Source: Artocarpus heterophyllus (lineage: Eukaryota; Streptophyta; Magnoliopsida; Rosales; Moraceae). Taken from it: a DNA stretch of 64,000 nt. Below are positions 35,439-47,679 of this stretch, in pieces. The translations under genes were made by a program, and so were the position numbers. The stretch spans positions 13,228,239 to 13,292,238 of the forward strand of contig CM046330.1 in NCBI GenBank assembly GCA_025403435.1, given 5' to 3'. The notes beneath the pieces were generated by a model. That model was not told the origin of the DNA and did no database searches. It saw only the letters and a list, made by a program, of their open reading frames with translations. The stretch's first letter is position 1; every line of letters begins with the position of its first letter.

Positions 35439-37756
35439 TACAATTTTTAATGAATTAAAATAAAAATAAAACTTTAAAAATAAAGTTATTTGAGACTTAA
35501 ATAAAAACTCTCAAGTTAAAATAAAAATATAAATAATTAAACAGCAGTTTAATGTAGCACCTTAAATTTAATAATATAAAACTGTCATTATCATCATTTT
35601 AACCATCAACACATCTTAATACAGTCATAGAAAGTAACAATCGATGCTTACATTATCATGAAGAACATGCTTAGCAATTGAAACAATCACAACTTAATTA
35701 GCTATATAGCTTCTTCAACTATTTTTCTCGTAGCCACCTTACACTTAGTGAGTCTTGAAAAGAAGAAAATATAAGAGAATGAGCGACAACATGCTCAGTA
35801 GGGAAAACTATTACTCACCTTTAGGTTTTTATCCTTACCATATTCAAATTTTCATGGTTAGTTAGTTCTCATCATTATTCATCAATTTTATCATGTTCAA
35901 TTCTGGTAGATATCTTATGATCATTCTTACCAAGTTTCAAACATATATATATACATATTAATTCATGATTCAATTATGCTCATCTGTATCCACCGTACAA
36001 TAGAATATCATATCACTCAACTCAAGGAAATCCAAATGGGTGCGCTTGATCACCATCCAAACATTTCAAGGGTGTTCCGGTGAGTAGACATCAAGCCCCG
36101 AGTCCTCACCAAGTCGATTCTTGTATGGTGCATTCTGGGACTTTTGACCCAATAGAGTGTCATCACCTCTCCCTATTTTACCTTTTAGGGTATTCGTGCC
36201 CAAGAACGTAATCGTCGCTCTCTTCACGTCTTACTATTCATCTATATTCATTCATTATTTATAGAGTCAGTTTTTCCTAACCATGCTTCTCAATTTACAA
36301 CATATGTCAAATCAATATATTCCTCGCTATACAATACAGGACGAGTTCATGTCATAGTTTCATATGTAATACTCATATAATAGCAGTTCAACATACACAT
36401 ATATATCTTCCAATAAAACAACCAATTTTAATTCTATAACAACTCACAAAAGATAAGTAATAGAATCCCTACCTCTTTGCGAATTACGATGTTGATAACT
36501 TCGAGCTCACAATAACAAGCTCATCACGTAAGTTCTAAGTACTACGTCATCTTACGACGTATAAAATAATCATATTTTCACTAAATTTCTAATCCATAAT
36601 CATACTAATTTACCATTTATTCTTAGTAGTGCGCCATAATCATTTATTTGAAATCCTTGGAACATTTTGTAACACAAAACGATGAGAAATAAGTGTGTTT
36701 GGAATGCCCGATCGGCCTTCCGATCAATTGTTTTCGGCCTTTCAAACAAAACTGCTATTTCTAGACTCTCTGTCAGTTTGTCGGTCTCAAAGTTCAGCCT
36801 GTCGGTACTGTTCATCGGGTGCTGTTCATCAAGTACTGTTCATCGGCCTACCGACAGGTCTGACCTGTCGATTGAAAAGATCGACCTACCGATAGTACAT
36901 TTTTTGGAAATCAAATTCTCAAGTTTCAAAGGTTTTAAACTTTAATACTAAATCCACCCCTTTTTAACAATTTTTAAGGTATTAAAAATGCATAAAACTA
37001 TGAATTAGCACTTTTAAATACATATAGATCATTCTTTTCAAAATTTTCATACTCAACAAACAAATCCATACCAAAGATTAAAACTTTCCCAAACTAGCTC
37101 AAAAACTCAGTTTAAACAAAGATCTATGTAAATCAAGCTTTAAAAACATTGTATGATTACCCACAAACATTCAAGGACACATTTCTCTCAGTTCTCATAC
37201 CAAAACGCAAATTTAAATCAAGGTTTTTAGCTTAGAAAACCTTACCTCAAACTTGAAGAAAAATAGTGATTTTATTTGCAAGAATCCTTGATCTTGTTTT
37301 GTGATCTTGGTAGATCCACGAAAATAACTTCGAATTTCTTCTTTTAATCACTTTGAAACTAAGTTGATGATCTTGATTTTGAAGAAATCAAAGAGAAACG
37401 AAGATAGAAAACGAAGAGGAAAAGAGAGAGAAAGAAAGAGTCTCATGAAGGGAGAGAAGAAAAGAAGAAAAGAAAAAGAAAGGAAATGGGAAGACAATGA
37501 GCGTTGGCAGGTAAAAATCAAGTTTCTATAAGAGACTTTGGAGCAAATAATGCCAAACGGCAGTTTTGTGATTAAATTAAAGTTTCAAGGGCCTTTTGGT
37601 CAATATACTAAATAAGTATAGAAAAATTTTAGAAACTTTGAAAATAAATAGAAATAAATAATATGAATTAGATTTTAAATGAAACAAATTTTAATTGGCA
37701 CACTAATAATTAATATAATTACTATAATATATGTTAGGAAAATAACGGGTGTCACA
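35439..37756 (-). mobile_element. Solo LTR of a Tekay-like Gypsy element, reverse orientation
   Basis: The right end CGGGTGTCACA and the internal blocks match the solo LTR at 38,144-40,110 and, reversed, the Gypsy LTRs at 24.1-24.8 and 31.3-32.0 kb. Examples are CATCAAGCCCCGAGTCCTCA near 36,088 and TCAATTTACAACATATGTCA near 36,291. GATCT occurs on both sides (35,434-35,438 and 37,757-37,761). The left end TACAATTTTT lacks the canonical TG and appears to have lost part of the terminal sequence, so the left border is less certain. A CGGCCTACCGAC motif cluster lies at 36,705-36,895. Confidence 0.65.
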
Positions 37757-38143
37757 GATCTGCAAGTTTTTTCGTCATAAACATTAGATATAATGATTCC
37801 ATCTTGTATGATTCGATTTGTGAAATTGCAAACATATTTTAATTAAATCAAATAGGTGGAAAAACAAGAATAAACCTAAAAAAACTATAGCTTATACAAA
37901 TTTAGGGTCTTAGTGACCAAAGCCATAGAGAGTACAGCTTAGCCTTTACAGACCACAAATGCTGCTCTTGGTGGTGACGGTCTTTCCTCCTTGTGTGCTG
38001 TTTATAAGTGACGACATAAGATGATTCCAAGAAAAAAAAAAGTGAGAAGTCGTCTTATTTCCTCATATATGAGACCACATGTTCATAAAAAGTGGAAGAA
38101 AAAAGATAAAATGCAATGGGGATTTCTATTGAACAAAGGAAAA
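37757..38143. other. Unassigned DNA between two solo LTRs
   Basis: About 390 bp of moderately complex sequence with no clear open frame or repeat terminus. It may be old single-copy DNA isolated by the insertions on each side. Confidence 0.4.
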
Positions 38144-40110
38144 TGTAACACCCCTATGTGGGGGTTAACAGTTTTAAATAAATAAAAATAATTTTAAATT
38201 TTATATTATTTAAATAAATTAAACAATGCCCATGGGTCTTTAAACAACAAGAAAAATAAAAATAAACGTTTTAAATACAAACCACAGTTTTTAGTGTAGC
38301 ACCAAATATATATAATTACAGTCATCATCACCATAGTACAATTCCCAAATAACTTAACACAGCCATAAAAAAAAATAATACAACTCTTACATGTTGTAGA
38401 TAAGTTGTAATTAAACAGGGTCTTCTAACACGAAAACAGCAGGATTGTTTTCGCTTATTCCTCTTCAAATATGTTGCACTGAGTTCCACCTGAGATATGA
38501 AGATATGATAGGGATGAGCATCGACATGCCCAGTAGGGAAATCATGACTCACCTTATGGTTTATCCATTACCACATTAAAAACTGCATGGTTAGTAGGTT
38601 ACATCATATTCCAGATTATGAGGTTTATTATGATCACATCTTATGGATACCGTAGTTAATCATTACCAAGTGTCATAATTACACATTTATACAAATATTA
38701 CCAATCATCATTGTTCCTAGGTATCCATGTTAAATTGAGTATCACTCAACTCATCGAAACCCAAATGGGCGCACTTGATCACCCCATAAACATTCCAAGG
38801 GTGTTCCGGTGAGGGGACATCAAGCCCCGAGTCCTCACCAAATCAATTCCTGTACAGTGTGTTCTGGGACTTTCAACCCAAGGAAGCGTCATCACCTTCC
38901 CCCTATTTTACCTTTTTGGGTATTCATGCCCAAGGACGTAACCGCCGCCCTCTTCATGTCTCACCATTTCTCTATATTAAATCATTATTAATAGAGTCAG
39001 TTTTCCTAACCATGCTTCTCAATTTATAACATGTGTCAATTCATTATGTTCCTCGCCGTACAATACAAGACGAGTCCATGTCATAGTTTCATATGTGATA
39101 CTCATATAATATCAGTTCAACATAGATATATATATATTGCGGCAAAACAATCAATTTTAATTCTATAAAAACCTCACAAAAATGAGTAATAGAATCCCTA
39201 CCTTTCAAGCTTATCAACAATCTTTTAATCCTGGAATCAATTAACGTTAGCTCCACACATCCTTGACCCTAAGGCATGCATAAGGACAATTAAAACTAAA
39301 GCACAACGTATAATCACATTCATAAGTGAGTTATGTGTAAACCCGTCTACTAGTGCCATTAAAGTATTTTTATGCATTAAACATGGAGAAAATGCATACT
39401 AAAAACTAAGTTTAGATTAAAGAAAACCTACCTCAAAACTTCTTTGAAAAGCACCAAAGTTTGGGTTATCAATCAAGCTTGAATTAACTTTAAAACCGCC
39501 TCGATCATCGTTGGGAATTATAATTGTCTTGGCCACAAAGAGAGCTTTGTGCTCTATGTCTTTAGTTAGAAATTTGAAGTGAGAAGGGAGAGAATGAGAA
39601 CTAGAGAAGAAGGTGGTGATAGTTAAATAAAAAGATATCAAAATGCTTAAGAGGAATGGGATGTTTACGGGGAAAAGTTGTAAGAAGAAACAAAAGAGAC
39701 TTAAAGGAAAATATCATCTTGTCTCCCATGAAGACTTTTAGCAAATAATGCCAACATAATTGAGGGGATAATTGGAGTGAATTATAGAAGAAGATAAGGA
39801 AATAATTAATTAGGTGGTTGAGAAAACATCTCCATGTCTTCTATGAATTGACGGAAAATAATTCAATGTCCCATTCGGATACCTTTAGCAAAATGAGAAG
39901 AAGTCTATATAATTGAGCAATAATTTAGGGAGACAAGATTGGTAGAAGTAAGTGTTGGTAAGTTTTGAATGTTTCTTAGGAAGACTTGGTAAGAAAATAC
40001 TAAAATGGTATTTTTTTTAAATGATCATAAACAACTTAGTAATTTTAAATAGTCACATTTTATTCATTAAATTTTACAAAATTATGCCCGTTAAAAATAC
40101 GGGTGTTACA
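38144..40110 (-). mobile_element. Solo LTR of a Tekay-like Gypsy element, reverse orientation
   Basis: 1,967 bp from TGTAACACCCC to CGGGTGTTACA with perfect 5-bp duplications GAAAA (38,139-38,143 and 40,111-40,115). It is related throughout its conserved blocks to the 3' LTR at 29,733-32,031 in the opposite orientation. There are no internal genes, consistent with LTR-LTR recombination that removed the element body. Confidence 0.88.
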
Positions 40111-40157
40111 GAAAAATAAAATTTTCTTTTATGTTTTCATCTTCAAACCGGAAGCTT

Positions 40158-40397
40158 TGTTGAAACACATGGTCATGAGCTGTACAGATTCTTGTTAGTC
40201 ATACTTGCCTAACTTAGGAGATTACACTTAACTACAGGAGATTGTGAGGCTGTAATTTAGGAATCTGATTTGTATAACCCGATTTTAGGGGAATATGTTA
40301 TGTAAACACTTTACGTATAACTTGTGCAGATGATTCAGAAAAAAAATAGGAAAAGAAAAAAAAAGAAAAACTTAATTGTTTATCATCTGTTTTATCA
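40158..40397 (+). repeat. 5' LTR of Copia element 2
   Basis: TGTTGAAACACATGG to GTTTTATCA, followed at 40,398 by a TAGTATCAGAGAC primer-binding site, close to the initiator-tRNA-Met site. Confidence 0.92.
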
Positions 40398-40791
40398 TAG
40401 TATCAGAGACCATCTCCAGTTGTCTCAAATAGTCTTCTAATATTGCAAATACCTATCCTTTCAAAATAATAATAATAATAATAAAAACCAAACCTCTTGA
40501 ATATTACCCAGAATCTCAAACCAGAAAAGTTTTGTAATTTTTCTAAATTAAAAAATATATATATTTTTGGGAATCGATTCAAGGCCCCCTGTTTCAAGAA
40601 CAAACCTTGTTCTGTGCCGATATACTCTGCGCAGCGACTCCTTCTGAAGATAAGTGCCACCAATCTGTTCACCATCATAGACCTGTTGCCTGTGCAGTTC
40701 TCTCGCTCAGACCCATCCTCACACTTCTCCTTTGCTGCTTGCCGTCTCCCATCAAAGCCCATTTGGTATTACCATTCAAAGGCTTTATTTG

Positions 40792-40832
<41 letters not shown>
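40792..40832. repeat. (TA)n microsatellite in the Copia 2 leader
   Basis: About twenty TA units upstream of gag. Confidence 0.9.
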
Positions 40833-40834
<2 letters not shown>

Positions 40835-40951
40835 CATTCGTTTTTGTTGCTTCTGTGATCATTTGTTGTTACTATGGTTATTACTTAAAAAACAAAAAAA
40901 CAAAAAAAAATCCAGAATAAAAAAAATAAAAAAATAAAAAATAATAGAAAA

Positions 40952-43900
40952 ATGAGTGAAAAAGCTCCAGAATCATTTGGGAACAAATCCATCCTGGTTG
41001 TGGTTTAGTCCAAAGGAGTATTCAATGCAGGAATCACCCTTACTGAATCAAATTATGATATATGGTCACAATTGATGGAAATGCAAATCGCTGAAAGAGA
41101 TAAAATCTCTTACATTCGTGGCAAGACCAAGCCACCTGCAGAGTCAGATGAAGGCAACGAAAAATGGTATACTGAAAATCAAAAGGTCAAAAGGTGGTTA
41201 TTGATGTCTATGTCTCCAAAAATTATGAGGCGTTATTTACGCCTTCCCACTGCCCATGACATTTGGGATGCCTTGTCAAAAGCATTCTATGACGGAAGTG
41301 ATAAATTGCAAGTTTTCACATTGAATCAAAGGGCCTTCTCAGCAAAACAAAAGGGAAGAATCCTCTCTGTGTATTATGGGGAGCTGATTGAAATTTTTCA
41401 AGAGTTGGACCATCGTGATAAGGTGGTTATGCAGGATCCAGAAGATGTCAAAGCCTACCGAAAGTCCATCGAACGATTAAGAGTTCACATATTTCTTGCT
41501 GGATTAGATGAGGATTTTGATCAAATTCAAAGAGAGATTCTACGCAGAGACACAGTGCCAAACCTGGATGAGCGTTACTCTTTGGTTCAAAGGGAAGCTG
41601 TTCGTAGTACCACCTTAAAAGGAGATTTTGGAGCGTTTGAACCTAGTGCTATGGTGGCTCAGAACTGATCTACTCATAGTCAGCAAGATCAAGCAAGGTC
41701 CAACAATGGTAGAATGACTAATGGTATTGACAAGTCTTCTTACAAATGTACTCATTGCAATCGAACTGGTCATATCAAAAGTCGTTGTTTTGAGCTGTTG
41801 GGATATCCAGAATGGTGGGATCATAGTCGCTCAAAGAAAAATCAAAAGGAAACTTCCACAGCCGCAGTTGTTGAAACAAATACTATAGAAGAACAACCCT
41901 CGACATTGGTAATAGCTGCAGACAATGATGGTAAGGTTTTAAATATTTCTACACCTGTTTTGAGTAGTGCATGGATAATTGATTCTGGTGCTACTGATCA
42001 TATGACATTTGATTTTAGACAGGTCTCACCACTGAATCACTCCACCCAAAAATTTGTCTCCACTGCAAATGGAACTTCGACCCCAGTCTTTGGGGAAGGA
42101 TCATTATCTCTAAAAAATTCATTAAATTTGGATTCTGTTTTAGTTGTTCCATCTTTAGATTATAACCTTTTATCAGTTTCTCAAATGACAACTACCTTAA
42201 CTTGTGTTGTAATTTTTTGGCCTAATTATTGTGTGTTTAAGGACATCAAAACCAGGAAGACGATTGGTTGTGGTACTAGGCGGGGTAAGCTATATTACTT
42301 GGACTTGGAATCAAAGAGTACTGAAAGCCTACGACAAGCTCTACAAGTGGCTGACTCCAAAGAGAACAAAAAGAAAGCAGAAATATGGTTATGGCATCGA
42401 CGTTTGGGGCATGCTTCCTTTGGATATATCAAAAAACTATTTCCCAATTTATTTACGAAAGTTGACATTTCTAGTTTTCAGTGTAATGTTTGTGAACTTG
42501 CAAAAAGCCATCGTTCTTCATTTCTTTTACGATTGAATAAAAGTCCAGTTCCTTTTATGCTTATTCATTCTAATGTTTGGGGTCTATCTAAAGTCACTAG
42601 TTTGGGTGGGTCACGTTGGTTTGTAACATTTATTGATGATTGTACCAGGATGACATGGCTGTGCTTGATGAAATCCAAATGTGAAGTAAACTCAATATTC
42701 CAAAAGTTTCATAAAACAGTTGAAACTCAGTATAATGCAAAGATTCAGGTTCTTCGCAGTGACAATGGCAGAGAATATCAGAATACTGAACTTCAACAAT
42801 ATTTGGAAACTCAAGGAATGATTCATCACACCACTTGTTCCAACACACCCCAACAAAACGGGGTTGCAGAGCGTAAAAATCGACACTTGTTGGAGGTTGT
42901 CCGAGCTTTATTGATTGAAGCTCATATGCCATTATCTTACTGGGGAGAAGCGCTCATTTTTGCAGCCTATGTAATCAATCGGGTACCCTCCAGCACCATC
43001 AACTTCAAAACACCGTTCCAAACCCTCACTGAAGCAATTGTGGCCCCAACTATCCCAAATTTACCTCCTCGTGTCTTTGGTTGTGTGGTATTTGTACACC
43101 TCCACAAGCATCAACGCACCAAGTTAACTCCTCAAGCATTGCGATGTGTCTTTGTCGGGTATGCCACACATCAAAAAAGGTACCGGTGTTATCATCCTTT
43201 GACACATCGATTATTTGTCATGATGGATGTTGTTTTCCATGAAGACACCATGTATTTCTCAAAGCTTGAATTTCAGGGGGAGTACCAGCAGGAAATTCAA
43301 ACTCTAGATTATGATAACCAAGATGAAGGCAATTTGGATATAAGTGGTATAACATTGGATATAAGTGACAATGCCTCGCAAAGTGGACAGAATCAGGAAA
43401 TGGGTGAAATGAATTTAAGTGATATGGCATTGGATCTAAGTGGTGATGAGCACCTAATAACTGAAGAAGTGAGCCTATCTCAAACTCTGGATGAAACTGA
43501 GTCCCTTAATCAAATGGCTCCTTCTCTGTCTGACATACCACACCAATCGCTTGCTGAAGATGTTTCTGAGCCACTCATAACACAATTACCACAACGTCAC
43601 AATAGAGGTATTCCTAAACCCACATATGAGCCTGAACTGTCTAGTAAAGTCAAATATCCCATGAGCCATTAAGTGTCCAACCATCGCTTGTCAGAATCAA
43701 ATATGTCTTTTGTGAATCAATTATCTACTGTATCTATTCCTAATAGTGTGCAGGAAGCCTTAACTGACCCTAGGTGGAAAGCAGCCATGAACGAGAAGAT
43801 GAAATCTCTAGAGAAGAATGAGACATGGGAACTAGTTGATCTTCCACCAGGAAAGAAACCAGTTGGATGTCGATAGATTTACACTATGAAGTACAAGGCA

Positions 43901-45240
43901 AACGACACAAGTGAACTTTTTAAAGCAAGACTCATAGCAAAAGGATACACTCAAACCTATGGGGTTGATTACACATAAACATTTGCACCTGTAGCCAAAA
44001 TCAACACAGTTTGAGTTCTGTTGTCTTTAGCTACAAACTTGGATTGGCCATTACAACAATTTGATGTGAAGAACGCTTTTCTACATGGTGACTTATTAGA
44101 AGAAGTCTACATGGATCTCCCACCAGGGTGCATGATACCCGAAAGACATAGCCAGAAGGTATGCAAGTTAAAGAAAGCGTTGTATGGGCTGAAATAATCT
44201 CCAAGAGCATGGTTTGGAAGGTTTACAAAGTCCATGACAGCCTTTGGCTACTATCAGAGCAATTCAGATCATACTCTTTTCCTCAAAAAGGGCAAGGTAA
44301 GATCACCGTGCTTATTGTATATGTGGATGACATGGTGGTTACAGGGAATGATCCTGAAGAAAGGAAGGCCTTACAAGATTACTTGTTCACAGAATTTGAA
44401 ATGAAAGATCTAGGTCCTCTAAAATATTTTCTTGGGATTGAAGTATCTCGATCTAATAAAGGAATATTTCTATCTCAAAGAAAATATGCATTATATCTGT
44501 TACAAGAAACTGGTATGTCAGCATGTCAACCAGTTGATACACCAGTGCAAGAAGGTCTAAAACTATGTGTTGAGCCCAACCAGGTACCGGCTGACAAAGG
44601 AAGATACCAAAGACTTGTAGGGAGATCGATGTATATATCACATACTGGACCAGACTTGGCTTGTGCTTTAAGTATTGTTAGCCAGTTTATGCATAATCCT
44701 GGAGAACAACATATGGATGCAGTTATGCGCATTTTGAGGTATTTGAAAGCTGCTCTAGGAAAAGGAGTATTATTCACTAAAAATGCAGACTATCAAAGCA
44801 TAGAAGCATATACTGATGCCGATTGGGCTGGAGCTGTGGATTACAGGAGATATACTTCTGGTCACTTTACCTTTGTAGGATGTAATCTAGTAACATGGAG
44901 AAGCAAGAAACAAAATGTTGTGGCTCGCTCTAGTGCAGAAGCTGAATTTAGAGGTATGGCGCTTGGACTTTGTGAGGCATTATGGCTAAGACTCCTCTTG
45001 CATGATTTGGGTTATCTATCTGAGCAGCCAATCCGACTATTTTGTGACAACAAAGCCGCATGTGACATCGCACATAATCCAGTACAACATGATCGTACAA
45101 AGCATGTTGAGGTGGATAGATTTTTCATCAAGGAAAAGTTGGATAAAAAAATTGTGGAATTACCTATGATTCGATCAGAGGATTAGTTAGCTGACATCCT
45201 TACCAAAGTAGTTTCAAATCGAGTGTTCTTAAAGTTTTTA
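40952..45240 (+). pseudogene. Copia gag-pol of element 2
   Basis: One long frame from ATG at 40,952. Gag is followed by a CCHC knuckle CTHCNRTGHIKSRC (about 41,750-41,791), protease WIIDSGATDHM (about 41,970), pre-integrase WLWHRRLGH (about 42,389), integrase with FIDDCTRM, RSDNGREY and PQQNGVAERK (42,630-42,875), RT with VYVDDMVV (about 44,318) and RNase H YTDADWAG plus SSAEAEFRG (44,811-44,955). Breaks: TAG near 41,006, TGA at 41,666, TAA at 43,670, TAG at 43,874, TAA at 43,976, TGA at 44,012, TAA at 44,195, a frameshift near 44,290-44,305, and TAG at 45,184. Otherwise collinear and nearly complete, so it was probably active fairly recently. Confidence 0.93.
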
Positions 45241-45275
45241 GCCAAGTTGGGCATGTGGGACATCTATGCTCCAAC

Positions 45276-45286
45276 TTGAGGGGGAG
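45276..45286 (+). other. Polypurine tract of Copia element 2
   Basis: TTGAGGGGGAG directly precedes the 3' LTR. Confidence 0.85.
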
Positions 45287-45533
45287 TGTTGAAACACATG
45301 GTCATGAGCTGTATAGATTCTTGTTAGTCATACTTGCCTAACTTAGGAGATTACACTTAACTACAGGAGATTGTGAGGCTGTAATTGAGGAATCTGATTT
45401 GTATAACCCGATTTTAGGGGAATATGTCATGTAAACACTCTATATATAACTTGTACAAATGATTCAAAAGAAAAAAAAAAATAGGAAAAGGAAAAAAAAA
45501 GAAAAACTTAATTGTTTATCATCTATTTTATCA
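45287..45533 (+). repeat. 3' LTR of Copia element 2
   Basis: 247 bp from TGTTGAAACACATGG to ATTTTATCA, slightly longer than the 5' LTR owing to A-run length. Confidence 0.92.
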
Positions 45534-46230
45534 AGCTTTTGTTCTTCTTCTTCTTCTTCTTCTTCTTTTTGTTTTTTCCTTTTTGAGGATCAGAGGAATA
45601 CAGCAAAATCTAGCGAGTATTGATGGAGGATGTGTTGTAAATTAGAACCCCTAATTCTACGAGAATGAAAAATATGCAAAAAAAAAAGAAATAATAAGAA
45701 TACATAAAATTTATAGTGATTCATCTCGATGTGAGAGTTACGTCTACTTTCAGTCACTGCAGAATAATTTAGTATGATAATGAAAAAGTTTACAAGAAAA
45801 AATTATATACTATCTTCTAAGAATTTTTCTCAAGCCTCTCTCTTAATTTTTGAGCAAACACTCTACAAAGGAAAAAACTCAATCTATTTATTTATATGTT
45901 TACAAAAGAATAGGTAACAAACATCGAAAGTCATAAAACACGAACTCCAGGATACTAACACGCTCAATCTAGCTCTTTTCTTATACGGATGCGTAAGATT
46001 TGTCTCGTGCTACGGATTTTGTAGCCTCCGCGTAGCTGCATGCCTTCATCTCCACGGCCGCCCATTGCTTCTGACCTCCATCACGACTGCATGAATAATC
46101 CTCCTACGAGGGCACACACCTAGGTTTTAAAATCCCTTTTTTTGTGTTTTTCTCTCTTCTTGCGCTTTTGTAGTAAAATTTTAAGGTGATTCCCGAATCC
46201 TCTATATGGGGTGATATTCTTAAAGACTAT
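45534..46230. other. Repeat-like DNA downstream of Copia 2
   Basis: Starts with a CTT/TTC microsatellite (45,540-45,566). The part from 45,633 (TGTTGTAAATTAGAAC) has a minus-strand TATA-like ATATAAATAAATAG near 45,882-45,896 and looks like a reversed LTR. GGATG precedes it (45,628-45,632) and recurs at 46,670-46,674. If both are target copies, one older element spans 45,633-46,669 with the 46,231-46,636 LTR nested inside it. Confidence 0.3.
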
Positions 46231-46636
46231 TGTTAGAGTATGGTGACCCGAATTCAGTTTGGCCAAACTCGAAAAGCTCGCGGTGCAACGAATTGTGGAG
46301 AAAAGCAAAAGTGAGATTTTTCATGAGATCTGTGGTGGTAACGGAGGGATCCGGCCTATTAACCCACTACTGATCTCGTCGTGGGTGCGGGGGCGGATGT
46401 TATTGGGCCGTTTAGTTTATGTTTTTGGGCCCATAGGGTTTTACCTATACCTATATATATGACGTATTACGTTAGGGCTTAATCATTAGCGAATTTTGAG
46501 CCTCTCTAGCGCCTTTATTATAATCTTCACGAGTTTTGTGATTTTCTTCTCCTCTGCCCGTGGTTTTTCTTATTTGGGTTTTCACGTAAATTCTCTGTGT
46601 GTTTTTGTTTTTTGTTTCTATTACATTAATTACGCA
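46231..46636 (+). mobile_element. 406-bp solo LTR
   Basis: TGTTAGAGTATGG to AATTACGCA with perfect 5-bp duplications ACTAT (46,226-46,230 and 46,637-46,641). A TATA box CTATATATATG at about 46,451-46,461 and a leader-like segment after it fit an LTR promoter. It is GC-richer than its surroundings. No internal region remains. Confidence 0.75.
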
Positions 46637-47099
46637 ACTATTTTAAATTTGGCTCTATACTACTTAATAGGATGGCCAACCATGGCTTCATCTAGATCAG
46701 ATCTGATTGGAAAACTGCACTTTCTCTAGCTTTGATGCTGACACTATTGCCCATACTTAACAGACCTTGTAATGGAATCTTTCGGATTTAACAAGCAGTT
46801 TTGTTTTCTTTCTTTCTTTCTTTCTCCTTCTTAATTTTGCGTTTCATTCAAAATTTCTTTCACACACGTTAACATCTTAACAAGATTGAATGTAGGTAGG
46901 TTTACAATGAGCCTAAATGGACTAGACCTTTTTAAATCATTGGAGTAAGACTTTTTTTAGAGGATCTCACCGGCATTCCCTTTTTTTTAAAAAATATTTG
47001 TAATAGAAGACGTCTTTGGGTAAAATGTCAAAAGAAAAAAAAATACTAATAATACCTTTTATGTTTTGCCTAAATACCTATTTTGTCTTTTTAATTATT

Positions 47100-47500
47100 A
47101 AAATCTTGGGATATTTTCATTTTCATACCTTGTATTTTAAGGATATCAAAAAATCATATCTTGTATCTTAAACTTTAACACTTTTATGCCTTCATATTTT
47201 AAATTTATGTTAATTTCATACCCTTTTCTTGGTCAACAATTAATTTTAACCAGAAAAACACTTAAACACCTTTAAAAAAACTAAAAATACAAAAAAAAAA
47301 TGAAAAAAGGTAAAATTTCTAAAATGTGAAGGACATTGTATTTTACAAAGTTGAAATCAAACTTTGACTTAAGAAAAGTAAGAATTTAATATGAATTTAA
47401 AATGTGAAAAATATGATAGTGTTAAAGTTCAAAATACAAGACATAAAGTTTTGATAACCTTAAAATGTAGGGTATAAAAATGAAAATATTCCTAAAAATA
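47100..47500. mobile_element. Long-inverted-repeat MITE (possibly Mutator-like)
   Basis: The left arm (from GGGATATTTTCATTTTCATACC at 47,108) and the right arm read in reverse (from AGGAATATTTTCATTTTTATA at about 47,493) pair over more than 100 bases with scattered mismatches. Both continue through ATTTTAAGG-TATCAAAA and AACTTTAACAC. Long terminal inverted repeats around a short AT-rich core suit a Mutator-type MITE. A target duplication was not established. Confidence 0.6.
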
Positions 47501-47513
47501 CCCGTAACACTCA

Positions 47514-47679
47514 CAATGTGTTTGACAACGCTATTAGAATCAAAAGTTGAAATGAATTTACTATTAGCATGTGAAAGATTTACACTATAGCCTACTTTTC
47601 CTTTACATAGTATGTATGAGCTTTACATTGTAGCAATTAGAATTATATAATTGGAATGATGTTGCCAAACACTTTCTTA
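47514..47679. mobile_element. MITE-like unit
   Basis: The left end AATGTGTTTGACAACGCTATT and the reversed right end AAAGTGTTTGGCAACATCATT match at most positions, giving about 27-bp inverted ends on a 166-bp unit. It is non-coding and directly adjoins the long-inverted-repeat element. Confidence 0.5.

Larger units (their letters stand above)
40158..45533 (+). mobile_element. Full-length Copia retrotransposon (element 2), mutated
   Basis: 5,376 bp with perfect 5-bp target duplications AGCTT (40,153-40,157 and 45,534-45,538). Short LTRs of 240 and 247 bp differ at roughly ten positions plus small indels. It contains all domains from gag to RNase H, but several stops and one frameshift in RT. 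The short LTRs and single gag-pol frame fit a Copia element; I do not assign the lineage. Confidence 0.94.

Noticed and set aside
40403..40762. 119-codon minus-strand frame and several plus-strand frames near 40.5-40.9 kb
   Set aside because: They lie in the leader of Copia element 2 and run through microsatellite sequence.
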